64,000 nucleotides of DNA from Streptomyces sp. V1I1 (GCF_030817355.1 NZ_JAUSZH010000001.1:682001-746000), one strand, 5' to 3'. Numbered from the stretch's first letter, positions 53,123-62,226 are shown. The notes: a model not told the origin generated them from the sequence alone. Translations and numbers: made by a program.

Positions 53123-53968
53123 GTGGGACACACGTCCGGAAGCCTCTTGGGCATCAGTGACCTCCACATCTCCTACCCGGAGAACCGCAAGATCGTCGCC
53201 GATCTGCGCCCCGAGTCGGAGGACGACTGGCTCCTTGTCGCGGGAGACATCGGCGAGATGTCGGAGGACATCGCCTGGGCGCTGCGCACCCTCGCCTCGA
53301 ATTTCGCCAAGGTCGTCTGGGCACCTGGCAACCACGAACTGTGGACCCCGCGCGAGGACCCGCTCCAGCTGCGCGGCGTCGCGCGCTACGAGTATCTGGT
53401 CGAGCTCTGCCGAAGCCTGGGCGTCGTCACCCCCGAGGACACCTACCCGGTCTGGCCCGGCCCCCAGGGTCCAGTGGCAGTGGCCCCGCTCTTCCTGCTG
53501 TACGACTACACGTTCCGCACCAGCCCCGGGCTGAGCAGGGAGGAGGCGCTCGCGGCGGCCTACGAGCAGGGCGTGGTGTGCACGGACGAGTTCCTGCTGC
53601 ATCCCGATCCGTACGAGAGCCGGGAGGCATGGTGCGAGGCCAGAGTGAAGGACACCGAGGTACGACTGGCCGCCCTGGACCCGGCGATACCCGTCGTGCT
53701 GGTCAACCACCACCCGTTGGTCCGTGAACCGACGCGCGTGCTGCACCACCCCGAATTCGCCCTGTGGTGCGGTACGGAGCGGACCGCCGACTGGCACCGC
53801 CGATTCAATGTCGCGGCGATGGTCTACGGCCACCTGCACATCCCCCGGTCGACGGTGTACGACGGGGTCCGCTTCGAGGAGGTCTCGGTCGGCTACCCGC
53901 GCGAGTGGCGCCGGCCCGGCCACCCACGCACGGTGCCGCCCCGCCGAATCCTTCCGGTCTCGCGCTGA
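53123..53968 (+). CDS. Cytosolic metallophosphoesterase
   Basis: 281 residues with calcineurin-like motifs in order: LGISDLHISYP, LLVAGDIGEM, WAPGNHELW, VLVNHHPL and VYGHLHIPR. All metal ligands are present. There is no signal peptide. The GTG at 53123 gives the usual start of this Streptomyces group (GHTSGSLLGISDLH). Relatives usually lie just before a phosphopantetheinyl transferase gene, which is absent here apart from a possible trace of its first codons. The substrate is unknown. Confidence 0.9.
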   Translation: MGHTSGSLLGISDLHISYPENRKIVADLRPESEDDWLLVAGDIGEMSEDIAWALRTLASNFAKVVWAPGNHELWTPREDPLQLRGVARYEYLVELCRSLGVVTPEDTYPVWPGPQGPVAVAPLFLLYDYTFRTSPGLSREEALAAAYEQGVVCTDEFLLHPDPYESREAWCEARVKDTEVRLAALDPAIPVVLVNHHPLVREPTRVLHHPEFALWCGTERTADWHRRFNVAAMVYGHLHIPRSTVYDGVRFEEVSVGYPREWRRPGHPRTVPPRRILPVSR

Positions 53969-54360
53969 GGCGGACAGTGCCGGACGGTGTCGTCGCCGCC
54001 GAGTCGACAGAATTTGGCGGCATGCGCCATCAGACGGTGAACGCCGCGAACGCATGGGCGCGGGTGCGGAAGTCACCCGAGCTGGCCGGGCGAGACTTCG
54101 ACGACTGCCCCCGCGGCGGCCTCCGCCTCTGGGGAAAGCAACCCGCGACCTTCCGAGATCCCTGCTCACCCCTCGTTCACATGAGTGACCGCGACGGCTG
54201 AGCCGGGCCGTGACAAAGCGAGGCTCCTGGCCGCTGCGCCCGGGGTCTCCACTGTCACGGCCTCGGCCGCGCCGTACGCCTTACAGGCTCTCGCTGGGCA
54301 CCCCTCGCATACCAGGCATAGGCTGGCAGAAAATGACGGATACGACATATGGAGGCCGTC
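53969..54360. other. Intergenic; possible trace of a lost phosphopantetheinyl transferase
   Basis: Just after the phosphoesterase stop, the codons from about 53977 read VPDGVVAAEST, like the start of Sfp-type transferases (LPDxVVAAE). Nothing further matches. The rest shows no gene. The cupin gene's ribosome site GGAGG is at 54352. Confidence 0.35.
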
Positions 54361-54867
54361 ATGGGGGCTCTCCGCTTCGTAATCGAACCGGCCGAGGGCA
54401 AGTCGATCTGGCTCGCCGGCATAGGAGTCGACTTCAAGATCTGGGGGGAGGAGACCGGCAACCAGTTCTCGGTCGTCGAGCACCCGATCGAGCCGGGTCG
54501 TCTCGTACCGCCGCACGTACACAGCCGCGAGGACGAGTTCTCATACGTCCTTCAGGGCCACGTCGGTGCGCGGGTGGGTGACCAGGAGGCCACGGCAGGC
54601 CCTGGCTCGTACATCCTCAAGCCGCGAGGGATCCTGCACACCTTCTGGAATGCCGGACCGGAACCGGCGAGGATTCTGGAGATCCTCTCCCCGGCCGGCT
54701 TCGAGCGGTTCTTCGAAGAGATGGGCACGGTCGCCGAGACGGCGGCCGATCCTGCCGAGTTCGTCCAGCGGCGCGCCGAGCTGGGCGAGAAGTACGGTCT
54801 CGGGTTCTCGGACGAGTGGGTCGCCGAACTGACCGAAAGGTACCGGCTCAAACTTGTCGGCGAGTAG
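54361..54867 (+). CDS. Cupin-domain protein
   Basis: 168 residues. Cupin motif 1, PPHVHSREDEFSYVLQG, and motif 2, GSYILKPRGILHTFWNAG, supply the His/Glu metal ligands. The C-terminal helix region (PAEFVQRRAELGEKYGL) resembles quercetin-dioxygenase-like single-domain cupins. GGAGG lies five bases before the ATG at 54361; an ATG four codons earlier would place that site inside the gene. The substrate is unknown. Confidence 0.88.
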   Translation: MGALRFVIEPAEGKSIWLAGIGVDFKIWGEETGNQFSVVEHPIEPGRLVPPHVHSREDEFSYVLQGHVGARVGDQEATAGPGSYILKPRGILHTFWNAGPEPARILEILSPAGFERFFEEMGTVAETAADPAEFVQRRAELGEKYGLGFSDEWVAELTERYRLKLVGE

Positions 54868-54968
54868 CTGCCCCGACCCGGCACGGTGACACGGCACAGC
54901 ACGGCCGGCGCTGAGCCGAGGCCGCGCGCCGCGAGCGGAGCGAGCCGCCGGCCCAGAAGGCGCCCACA

Positions 54969-55002
54969 GGCCTTGGACGGCCCGCCTGCCGGTCCAAGGG
55001 CC
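54969..55002. terminator. Imperfect hairpin between convergent genes
   Basis: GGCCTTGGAC pairs with GTCCAAGGGCC (one bulged G) in the gap between the cupin and the deazaflavin oxidoreductase genes, a suitable place for a bidirectional terminator. Confidence 0.5.
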
Positions 55003-55026
55003 GCTCTCCGTCGTCCGTCCTGCGGC

Positions 55027-55473
55027 TCAGTGCTCCTCGGCCGTCGGCTCCACCACGAAGACCGGGATCTCGCGGTCCGTCTTCTTCTGGTAGTCCGCGT
55101 AGTCGGGGTAGGCCGCGACCGCGCGCTCCCACCACAGGGCCTTCTCGTCCCCCGTCACCTCACGGGCCTTCATGTCCTTGCGGACCGGGCCGTCCTGCAG
55201 TTCCACCCGTGGGTCGGCGACGACGTTGTGGTACCAGACCGGGTGCTTGGGCGCACCGCCCAGCGAGGCGACCACCGCGTACCTGCCCTCGTGTTCCACG
55301 CGCATCAGTGGGGACTTGCGGATCTTGCCGCTCTTGGCGCCGCGGGTGGTCAGGATGATGACGGGCATGCCCCGCATCGTCGTGCCCTTGGTGCCGCCGG
55401 AGCTCTCGTACGTCTCTACCTGGTCGCGTACCCACTTCTCCGGGCTCGGCTCGTACTCACCCTCAAGCGGCAT
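55027..55473 (-). CDS. F420-dependent (Ddn-type) nitroreductase family oxidoreductase
   Basis: 148 residues, deazaflavin-dependent oxidoreductase fold: [20 protein letters not shown], the phosphate-binding basic segment [37 protein letters not shown] and the C-terminal [19 protein letters not shown]. It should use reduced cofactor F420 to reduce quinones or similar compounds. The ATG at 55473 matches the common family start; longer starts exist in frame. It lies 60 bases after the DHFR-like gene in the same direction. Confidence 0.9.
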   Translation of the reverse strand: MPLEGEYEPSPEKWVRDQVETYESSGGTKGTTMRGMPVIILTTRGAKSGKIRKSPLMRVEHEGRYAVVASLGGAPKHPVWYHNVVADPRVELQDGPVRKDMKAREVTGDEKALWWERAVAAYPDYADYQKKTDREIPVFVVEPTAEEH

Positions 55474-55533
55474 GCCATCCATCCCATCGTCGAAGACTTC
55501 TCGTGGCAGGCTGAACGCCCTGGAGCCAGGCAA

Positions 55534-56100
55534 TCATCCCTGGGGGCGTTCGTAGCGGAGCAGCACCGTCCGCGAGTCGAACGAACGCGAATCGACGAGC
55601 TGGAGGGTCAGTCGCTCCTTCGGCTTGCGGAACAGCGGCCTGCCGCCGCCGAGGACCACAGGGTGTACGACGATGTGGTACTCGTCGATCAGGCCGAGCT
55701 CCGTGAGAGCGCCCGCCAGGGTCGAACCGCCCGTGAGCAGCAGGTCCTTGCCCGGGCTCTGCTTCAGGGCGGTGACCTCTTCGGCAAGGTTGCCGTCGAT
55801 CACGCGGACGTTCCCCTCGGGCTGTTGCAGCGTTTTGGAGAAGACAATTTTCGGGGTGCGCCGCCAGACGGGGGCGAAGGCGAGGTCGTGCGGGTCGTTC
55901 GACATCGATTCCGCGTTGGGCCAGAAGCCGGACATCATCTCCCAGACCACGCGGCCGTAGAGGAAGGTGTCGACGCGCTCGTTGAGGGCGTCGCCGTAGG
56001 CGGCGAGGTCCGGTCCGAGGACGGGCCAGTCGAAGGCTCCGCCGGGGCCGTCGATGTGTCCGTCGAGCGAGGTGTGAACCCAGTAGATGATCTTCCGCAT
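55534..56100 (-). CDS. Dihydrofolate-reductase-like (RibD C-terminal domain) protein
   Basis: 188 residues: MRKIIYWVHTSLDGHIDGPG, FLYGRVVWEMMSGFWP, PKIVFSKTLQ, LLTGGSTLAGALTELGLIDEY and PVVLGGGRPLF. These are the NADPH-binding and substrate-region motifs of the RibD-C/DHFR-like family widespread in actinobacteria, where most members are uncharacterised. GGAGG lies seven bases before the ATG. It is probably co-transcribed with the F420-type oxidoreductase. Confidence 0.92.
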   Translation of the reverse strand: MRKIIYWVHTSLDGHIDGPGGAFDWPVLGPDLAAYGDALNERVDTFLYGRVVWEMMSGFWPNAESMSNDPHDLAFAPVWRRTPKIVFSKTLQQPEGNVRVIDGNLAEEVTALKQSPGKDLLLTGGSTLAGALTELGLIDEYHIVVHPVVLGGGRPLFRKPKERLTLQLVDSRSFDSRTVLLRYERPQG

Positions 56101-56249
56101 GGCCGTTCCTCCGCGTGCCTGGCGCGCCCCCACGGGCGCTTTCACAGGTATGTCGAACGGGATCGCGCGCAATCGACATCCCCGAGGAGAAATCCTCCGC
56201 GAACGGGCCCGCAACGGCATTGCAACCTCGCCGGTGCTCTGCTGGGCGG

Positions 56250-56606
56250 ATGACACAGTCCCCGCGCGTGGAGCTGACCCCCGCAGCCGCCGGTCTGTTG
56301 CGGCGGCTGCGGGCCGCCCACGGTCCGCTGATGTTCCACCAGTCGGGCGGCTGCTGCGACGGCAGCGCGCCCATGTGCTACCCGGACGGGGAATTCCGTA
56401 CGGGCGAGTCCGACGTCCTCCTGGAGACCCTCCGGGTGGAGGGCGTCGAGGAGCCGGTCTCGTTCTGGATCTCCAGAAGTCAGTACGAGGTGTGGAGCCA
56501 CACCCGGCTCGTCGTCGATGTCGTCGAGGGCCGGGGCAGCGGCTTCTCGCTCGAGGCACCGGAGGGGGTGCGGTTCCTGATCCGGTCGCATGTGGTGGAG
56601 GGCTGA
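56250..56606 (+). CDS. DUF779 family protein
   Basis: 118 residues: LRRLRAAHGPLMFHQSGGCC, then DGSAPMCYPDGEF and FWISRSQYEVWSHTRLVVDV, the conserved DUF779 core with a CC pair and a later Cys that may bind metal. Members usually accompany aldehyde dehydrogenase genes, but none is adjacent here. Function is unknown. Start at the ATG at 56250, with only a weak ribosome site. Confidence 0.88.
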   Translation: MTQSPRVELTPAAAGLLRRLRAAHGPLMFHQSGGCCDGSAPMCYPDGEFRTGESDVLLETLRVEGVEEPVSFWISRSQYEVWSHTRLVVDVVEGRGSGFSLEAPEGVRFLIRSHVVEG

Positions 56607-56726
56607 GCCTCGGCTGCGGCCCGAGTGCCCTTCCCGGTCCCGTACCGCCACGATGATGTCGAAGACCTCGGCATAGGCGCCGCGCTGGCCGATGGTGAAG
56701 TCGACGGCGGCCGCGCGCCGGCTGAC

Positions 56727-57155
56727 ATGCTGGGAGACGTGAACGCCCCCACTCGCGGCGCATGGCTGCGCGCCGGAATCAGCCGCAACGATGGACCGCT
56801 GCAGGAGAACGAGCACGTGGTCTGGCTCCAGATCGACGCCTATTACGCGGACAGCCGCGGCTTCGCCGGCATCACCACGTACGACGGCGAACAGGTCCAC
56901 TTCCACCATGACATCGGGGAGCCGGGCGAGGATGCGGGAACGCTGGAGCGGTCGGGCGACCGGATGATCGAGACGGGTGTGAACCCCGACGGCAGTACGT
57001 TCCTCGAGGTGTGGACGCCACTGCCGGACAGTGAAGGAGCGTGCGGCTCCTGGCGGGTGGGGCCGGCGCAGATCGTCCGCGTCGGCAGGCATGTGGTGCA
57101 CGTGGACGACGTCCGCGGCAGCTACTTCGAGCTGCCGGCGGACGTCACGGCCTGA
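56727..57155 (+). CDS. Conserved hypothetical protein
   Basis: About 142 residues, not recognised. The composition is acidic and soluble, with no membrane segment: GAWLRAGISRNDGPLQENEH, DGEQVHFHHDIGEPGED and WRVGPAQIVRVGRHVVHVDD suggest a small all-beta protein with a His cluster. Coding bias is normal. The start is uncertain (ATG 56727 or GTG 56739). Its 3' end overlaps the convergent small membrane-protein gene by 11 bases. Confidence 0.65.
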   Translation: MLGDVNAPTRGAWLRAGISRNDGPLQENEHVVWLQIDAYYADSRGFAGITTYDGEQVHFHHDIGEPGEDAGTLERSGDRMIETGVNPDGSTFLEVWTPLPDSEGACGSWRVGPAQIVRVGRHVVHVDDVRGSYFELPADVTA

Positions 57156-57339
57156 GGCTGCCGACCACGTTGGCGGTGGCCGCGATGCCGTCCTGGATGG
57201 TCGGCGCCATGCTCGTGCCCGCGAGGAAGAACCCGAGCAGAGCGCAGACAATCGCGTGGGAGAGCTTCAGCCCGCCGTTGCGCAGAAAGATCACTGCGAG
57301 CACCAGCAGAAGCAGCACCATCGAGATCGAAATGGCCAT
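57145..57339 (-). CDS. Small two-helix membrane protein
   Basis: 64 residues: ISISMVLLLLVLAVIFLRNGG and LSHAIVCALLGFFLAG form two membrane helices joined by a short basic turn, with a soluble C-terminal tail (TIQDGIAATANVVGS). GGAGGAGG lies six bases before the ATG, which strongly supports expression. Similar proteins are common in Streptomyces, with no known function. Confidence 0.8.
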   Translation of the reverse strand: MAISISMVLLLLVLAVIFLRNGGLKLSHAIVCALLGFFLAGTSMAPTIQDGIAATANVVGSLRP

Positions 57340-57467
57340 CGCCAACCTCCTCCGCCGCGCGGAATTGCGGCATTCGGCGGTCAGTCTGGCGCAGCGGAGG
57401 GCCCATACGGCCGACTGGCGTGTCCGCGTACGGGTGATGTGTGGCGGGGATTGGGGCGGCCTCCCGC

Positions 57468-58322
57468 CTACTGGCCGCGGGCGCGGAGGAAGCGCTCCAG
57501 GCCGGCCAGGTCGTCCGTGTTGATGTGGTCGACGCGGGCGGCGAGCAGTTCGGTCCACAGAGCGTCGCGCTCCGGGCCGGCGACGTCGGGGGTGGCCCAG
57601 AAGCGGACGCGCTGACCGCGGTCGTGGGCGGCGGCGACGATCGCGTGCAGCTTCTCCCGCTCGGCGGCGGGAAATTGGCCGACGCCGAGCCAGCTGAAGC
57701 TCTGCGTCCAGTTGCTGGAGATCAGCGGGATGAAGGAGGCGGGAGCGGCGCTGCCGAGGTCGTCGAGCCGGCCGTCGTAGAAGGCGTACCGGACACGCTG
57801 GGCCTCCATGGGCACGCGGGCCGCACGGTCGCCGGAGATGACGGGGGTGACGGCGCCGAGGCGGACGTGGCCGTGGGAGTAGCTGCTCAGCATCCGCCGG
57901 TAGTGCCGCAGCTGACGGTCGAGTTCGAGATAGGCGGCGACGCCGTCCGTCTTGATGTCGATCAGCAGCTGGACGGGTCGGTGGTAACCGCGGTACACGG
58001 AGCCGTGGTTGGCCTTCACACGCGCGAGCAGCGGGTCGAGGTAGAGCGAGCGCAGCGTGCGGGTCGGGTCGAGGTCCGCGGGGTCGTGGGCGACGAGCAG
58101 ATCCCCGTCGACCAGGAAGATGTCGGCCTCGACGCTGGTGAAGCCGTGCGACAGGGCGTCGTGGAGGGGCTGTTGGTGGAGATAGTCGTTGTGGGCGTGG
58201 GCTCGGCGGAGGGGGCCGTGTCCCCTGCTCTCGGCCGCGTGGGCGTACGCGGGTGCGGCGACGGTTCCTGCCAGGGCCGTGGCGAGGATGGTGACGGCTC
58301 TGCGGCGGGTGGTGAGCGGCAT
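57468..58322 (-). CDS. Secreted glycerophosphodiester phosphodiesterase/PI-PLC-like protein
   Basis: 284 residues. The signal peptide has an RRR start (TTRRRAVTILATALAG), so Tat export is possible; cleavage is near AHA. The catalytic region follows the GDPD/PLC TIM-barrel: RAHAHNDYLHQ, FTSVEADIFLVDGDLLVAHD (Glu65, Asp67, His79), VQLLIDIKTDG and RVRFWATPD. CGGAG lies five bases before the ATG at 58322. It hydrolyses phosphodiesters outside the cell; the substrate is not clear. Confidence 0.88.
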   Translation of the reverse strand: MPLTTRRRAVTILATALAGTVAAPAYAHAAESRGHGPLRRAHAHNDYLHQQPLHDALSHGFTSVEADIFLVDGDLLVAHDPADLDPTRTLRSLYLDPLLARVKANHGSVYRGYHRPVQLLIDIKTDGVAAYLELDRQLRHYRRMLSSYSHGHVRLGAVTPVISGDRAARVPMEAQRVRYAFYDGRLDDLGSAAPASFIPLISSNWTQSFSWLGVGQFPAAEREKLHAIVAAAHDRGQRVRFWATPDVAGPERDALWTELLAARVDHINTDDLAGLERFLRARGQ

Positions 58323-58454
58323 CGTGACTCCGGGCGGGACGGTGGGACGGGACACCGTGGAGTATGCGTGCCGGGGCCGCCAAGGGGCGGAGTCCGGGGA
58401 AGAGTTCGGCCATCTGTCACCGGGGCGTCAGCGGGGGCCGCCGGGAGGGCGAGT

Positions 58455-58760
58455 CGTAGGGGCGCACGCGGCCCGGCGGCAGGCGAGGAGTTCGTCGGTG
58501 AGGCCGACCGGCCTGCATCAACTCGCTTTCGCGTAAGGCGGTTTCGGCTTCGGCGATACTCGCGCGCAGCGGCTCTGCGATCAGCTCGCGCAGCGGCGGC
58601 CGCGGGTCGGCGGCGAGCCTCGGCTGCTGGAATACGACGCCGATGGCTGTGCGCTGAGACCGGGCCCGGTGCCGCCGGCCGTGGGCCGGGGCGCCGTCGA
58701 CGACGACGCGGCCCGGCGTCCGGCCGATGGTGTCGGGCTCGTACGGGTCCTCGGGCTCGT
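58455..58760 (-). pseudogene. Peptide/nickel-type ABC transporter ATPase fragment
   Basis: The minus strand reads EPDTIGRTPGRVVVDGAPAH, then TAIGVVFQQPRLAADPR and LRELIAEPLRASIAEAETAL. This is the Q-loop stretch of DppF/OppF-like ATPases. It then continues in another frame as VGLTDELLAC. Walker A, the signature and Walker B are absent. It is a broken internal fragment. Confidence 0.6.
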
Positions 58761-58826
58761 ACGCGACGCGACGACAGCCGAGTCCCTCGCGCCCCTACCG
58801 CCTGCCGTGCCGCTCCCGGGTTTGGG

Positions 58827-58861
58827 CAGGCCGCCGCGCCGGTGGTCAGCGCGGCGGCCTG
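58827..58861 (-). terminator. Perfect 13-bp hairpin after the acyl-CoA dehydrogenase operon
   Basis: CAGGCCGCCGCGC and its exact complement lie around a nine-base loop, starting 25 bases beyond the stop of the last operon gene. Confidence 0.75.
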
Positions 58862-58885
58862 AAAGGGTGCGACTGCCTCCGGCCC

Positions 58886-59965
58886 CTACGGAGCCTGGAG
58901 GTCGATCAGTTCGGCCAGCGCCTCCTTGTGACGTCCCGGCGTGCCGAGGGCGATCTCGTCGGCCTTGGCACGCTTGAGGTAGAGATGCGCGGGATGCTCC
59001 CAGGTCATGCCGATTCCGGCGTGCAGTTGAACGCACTCCTCCGCGGCGTGCACGGAGACCCGGGAGCTGTACGCCTGCGCGACGGCCACCGCCAGAGGGG
59101 CCTCTGGGCTGCCGGTGGCAAGGGCGTCGGCGGCGTTGCGCGCCGCGGCGCGGGCCGAGACGACCTCGAGCCACATCTGCGCCATACGGTGCTTGAGCGC
59201 CTGGAAGGACCCGATCGGACGGTTGAACTGGTGCCGCTCTCGGGTGTGACGGACCGTCTCCTCCAGACACCACTCGGCGAGTCCCAGCTGCTCGGAGGCG
59301 AGCAGTCCGGCCCCGGCAAGCAGGCCGCGGCGTACTGCCTGCTCGGCGGTTGCCGCGTCCGCGAGGCGCGTTGCCTGCGCGGTGTCGCCGACGGTGACGG
59401 CGGCGAGCGGACGGGTCAGGTCGAGCGGGGTCTGCGCCTCGACGGTGACGCTCGCCTTGTCGACCGCGTACAGCCCGTCGGACTTCAGTACGAGCAGCAC
59501 ATCGGCGACGGCGGCGTCCGCGACCCCGGTGATCCTGGGTGCGTCGACGGGAAGCGGCCCGTGCGGAGAGGCCGACAGCGGCACGGCAAGTACGGCAGAC
59601 TTGCGGCCGGTCGCCAACTCCTCGATCAGGCCGCCCACTTCGGGGGCCTGAACGTCAAGGGCGAGCAGCGTCTCGGTCGCGATCACCGAGCTGGTGAGGT
59701 ACGGCGCGGGCGCGACGCTACGGCCCAACTCCTCCAGAACCACCGCGGCCTCCCGGTGCGAGGCGCCCTGCCCGCCGAGCTTCTCCGGTACGAGAAGGCC
59801 CGCCGCGCCTATGTCACCGGCGAGCGCCTTCCACAGTTCGGCGTCGTACGGCGCGCCCGCCTCGGCGCGCACCAGCACCGACGCGGTGTCGCCGCGGTCG
59901 GCGAGCAGGGAGCGTACGGCGGCGCGCAGGTCGTCCTCGGCCTCGGAGTACAGCAGATCGGTCAT
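58886..59965 (-). CDS. Acyl-CoA dehydrogenase (small-subunit type)
   Basis: 359 residues: LYSEAEDDLRAAVRSLLADR, FAD/substrate region GLLVPEKLGGQGASHREAAV, ERHQFNRPIGSFQALKHRMAQM and the C-terminal VQLHAGIGMTWEHPAHLYLKR. The usual catalytic Glu is not evident at the expected site. Such proteins often form a heteromeric pair with a full dehydrogenase, as with the FadE-type pairs of sterol or branched acyl-CoA catabolism. It overlaps the preceding dehydrogenase gene by ATGA, which supports a heterotetramer. Confidence 0.9.
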   Translation of the reverse strand: MTDLLYSEAEDDLRAAVRSLLADRGDTASVLVRAEAGAPYDAELWKALAGDIGAAGLLVPEKLGGQGASHREAAVVLEELGRSVAPAPYLTSSVIATETLLALDVQAPEVGGLIEELATGRKSAVLAVPLSASPHGPLPVDAPRITGVADAAVADVLLVLKSDGLYAVDKASVTVEAQTPLDLTRPLAAVTVGDTAQATRLADAATAEQAVRRGLLAGAGLLASEQLGLAEWCLEETVRHTRERHQFNRPIGSFQALKHRMAQMWLEVVSARAAARNAADALATGSPEAPLAVAVAQAYSSRVSVHAAEECVQLHAGIGMTWEHPAHLYLKRAKADEIALGTPGRHKEALAELIDLQAP

Positions 59966-61179
59966 CGAGCCAGGTCCTTCCAGGCGACGTCCTTGTCGTT
60001 GCGCGGCTCGGAGGGCAGACCGAGTACGCGTTCCGCGACGATGTTCAGCAGCACCTCGCTGGTGCCGCCCTCGATGGAGTTGCCCTTGGAACGCAGATAG
60101 CGGTAGCCGGCGTCGCGCCCGGTGAAGTCGACGAATTCGGGGCGGCGCATGGTCCAGTCTTCGTACAACAGGCCCTCTTCGCCGAGGAGTTCCACCTCCA
60201 GACCGCTGATCTCCTGGTTGAGGCGGGCGAAGGCGAGCTTCATTCCGCTGCCCTCGGGGCCGGGCTGTCCGGCGGCGAGCTGCTGGCGCAGCCGTTCCCC
60301 GGCCAGCCGGGCGACCTCGGCCTCCACCCACAGGGTCAGCAGCCGCTGGTGCACATCGTGCGTGCGCAGCTCGGGGCGTTCGCGCCAGGTCTGCGCGATC
60401 GGGCCGATCATGCCGCCCTCGCGCGGGATACGACTGCCGCCGATCGAGACGCGCTCGTTCATCAGGGTGGTCTGGGCGACCTTCCAGCCCTCGCCGACCT
60501 CGCCGAGCCGGTGCGCGTCGGGTATCCGCACGTCCGTGAGGAAGACCTCGTTGAACTCCGCCTCACCCGTGATCTGGCGCAGCGGCCGCACCTCGACGCC
60601 GGGGTCGGTCATGTCGCAGATGAAGTACGTGATGCCGCGGTGCTTGGGCAGATCGGGGTCGGTGCGGGCGATGAGGATCGCCCAGCGGGCCACGTGGGCG
60701 CTGGACGTCCACACCTTCTGCCCGTTGACCACCCAGTCTCCCCCACTCTCGGCTTCGCTCGAGCGGGAGGTGCCCCCATCCTCTCGTACCGCGCGGGTGC
60801 CGAGCGCGGCCAGGTCCGACCCCGCGCCGGGCTCGCTGAAGAGCTGGCACCACACTTCCTCGCCGACCCACAGCGGCCGCAGGAAGCGCTGCTTCAGCTC
60901 TTCGGAGCCGTACTTGAGGATGGTCGGCGCGGCCATGCCGAGGCCGATGCCGATACGGCCCGGGTCATTGTCAGGCGCGCCCGCGGCCGTCAACTCGGCG
61001 TCCACGACGGCCTGCAGGGCGCGCGGGGCGTCGAGTCCGCCCAGCCCCTTCGGGTAGTGCACCCAGGCGAGGCCCGCGTCGAAGCGTGCCTTCAGGAAGT
61101 CCGTACGGTCCGTGTCGGCCGGAGGGTGTGCGGCGAGCAGCTCCTTGGTACGGCTGCGCAGTTCGGAGGCGTCCGTCAT
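59962..61179 (-). CDS. Acyl-CoA dehydrogenase
   Basis: 405 residues: WVHYPKGLGGLDAPRALQAV, FAD-binding WCQLFSEPGAGSDLA, VVNGQKVWTSSAHVA, YFICDMTDPGVEVRPLRQI, and C-terminal GNSIEGGTSEVLLNIVAERVLGLP. It oxidises an acyl-CoA to the enoyl-CoA with FAD. The chain type is unknown. ATGA overlaps with both neighbours make a three-gene unit with the quinone oxidoreductase upstream and the second dehydrogenase downstream. Confidence 0.94.
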   Translation of the reverse strand: MTDASELRSRTKELLAAHPPADTDRTDFLKARFDAGLAWVHYPKGLGGLDAPRALQAVVDAELTAAGAPDNDPGRIGIGLGMAAPTILKYGSEELKQRFLRPLWVGEEVWCQLFSEPGAGSDLAALGTRAVREDGGTSRSSEAESGGDWVVNGQKVWTSSAHVARWAILIARTDPDLPKHRGITYFICDMTDPGVEVRPLRQITGEAEFNEVFLTDVRIPDAHRLGEVGEGWKVAQTTLMNERVSIGGSRIPREGGMIGPIAQTWRERPELRTHDVHQRLLTLWVEAEVARLAGERLRQQLAAGQPGPEGSGMKLAFARLNQEISGLEVELLGEEGLLYEDWTMRRPEFVDFTGRDAGYRYLRSKGNSIEGGTSEVLLNIVAERVLGLPSEPRNDKDVAWKDLAR

Positions 61180-62144
61180 CGGCTCTCTCCTTCCGGGATG
61201 ACGACCAGGCGGCCGGTGGTGGTGCCGTCGGCGACCCGCTGGACGGCGTCGGCCGCGTCCTTCATGGCGACGCGTCCGCTGATCAGCGGCTTGATGGCAC
61301 CCTCGGTGGCGAGCTTGGTCAGCTCTTCGTGACAGCCGAGGATCGCCGCCGGATCCATCTGGTTGTACAGCCCCCAGTGGAGGCCGACGATCGAGTAGTT
61401 CTTCACCAGGGCGTGGTTGAGGCCTGGGCTGGGGATGGTGCCGCTGGCGAAGCCGACGATCACGATCCGGCCCTCGAAGGCAATGCACTTCACGGACTTG
61501 GCGTAGGCGTCGCCGCCGACCGGGTCGTAGACGACGTCCGCGCCGCGGCCGCCGGTGGCCTCCTTGACCGCGGCGACGATGTCGTCCTCGCGGCGGTCGA
61601 TGACGACGTCGCAGCCGAGCTCCCGTGCGGTGCGCGCCTTGTCCGCGCCGCCGACGACGCCGATGACGCGCGCGCCGGCCGCCTTGCCCAGCTGGACGGC
61701 CGCGCTGCCGACGCCGCCCGCCGCCGCGTGCACCAGCAGGGTCTCGCCCTCCTGGAGGTGGGCGCGGCGGTGCAGACCGAACCAGCCGGTCTGGTAGCCG
61801 ATGTGCAGGGCTGCCGCCTCGGCGTCGTCGAGTGCATCGGGTGCGGGCAGCACGGCCGCGGCGTCGGCGACGACATAGTCGGCGAGTCCGCCGTTCGGCA
61901 GCGCGGGGTTGGCGATCACGCGGCGGCCGTCCTCGGTTTCGCCGCAGATCTCCACGCCCGGCGTGAACGGCAGCGGCGGCCGGATCTGGTACTGGCCGCG
62001 GCAGAGCAGCGCATCGGGGAAGTTGATGTTCGCGGCACGGACCCTCAGCAGCAACTGCCCCTCGCCCGGCGTGGGCCGCTCCACCTCTTCGAGCCGCATC
62101 ACCTCGCTCGGCTCGCCGTTCCGGTGCACTCGCCATGCCTGCAT
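61176..62144 (-). CDS. NADPH:quinone oxidoreductase family (MDR) protein
   Basis: 322 residues, medium-chain dehydrogenase/reductase without structural zinc: MQAWRVHRNGEPSEVMRLEE, RAANINFPDALLCRGQYQ, LVHAAAGGVGSAAVQLGKAAGA (NADPH Rossmann motif AAAGGVGSAA) and GRVAMKDAADAVQRVADGTTTGRLVV. It reduces quinones or enones with NADPH. GGAGG lies eight bases before the ATG at 62144. It is the first gene of the acyl-CoA dehydrogenase operon. A cupin-type XRE regulator lies upstream in the same orientation, 82 bases away. Confidence 0.93.
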   Translation of the reverse strand: MQAWRVHRNGEPSEVMRLEEVERPTPGEGQLLLRVRAANINFPDALLCRGQYQIRPPLPFTPGVEICGETEDGRRVIANPALPNGGLADYVVADAAAVLPAPDALDDAEAAALHIGYQTGWFGLHRRAHLQEGETLLVHAAAGGVGSAAVQLGKAAGARVIGVVGGADKARTARELGCDVVIDRREDDIVAAVKEATGGRGADVVYDPVGGDAYAKSVKCIAFEGRIVIVGFASGTIPSPGLNHALVKNYSIVGLHWGLYNQMDPAAILGCHEELTKLATEGAIKPLISGRVAMKDAADAVQRVADGTTTGRLVVIPEGESR

Positions 62145-62226
62145 TTCGGGGCCCTCCACAAACCGTAGGCAGTACCACGCTCAGTCGCATACTAAGCGGT
62201 CGCTTGCCTGCTCGGGAAGACCTCTC

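Larger units (their letters stand above)
58323..58885. other. Intergenic with ABC-ATPase remnant and terminator
   Basis: Apart from the listed ATPase fragment and hairpin, no gene is seen. The left part holds the promoter of the secreted phosphodiesterase. Confidence 0.5.
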
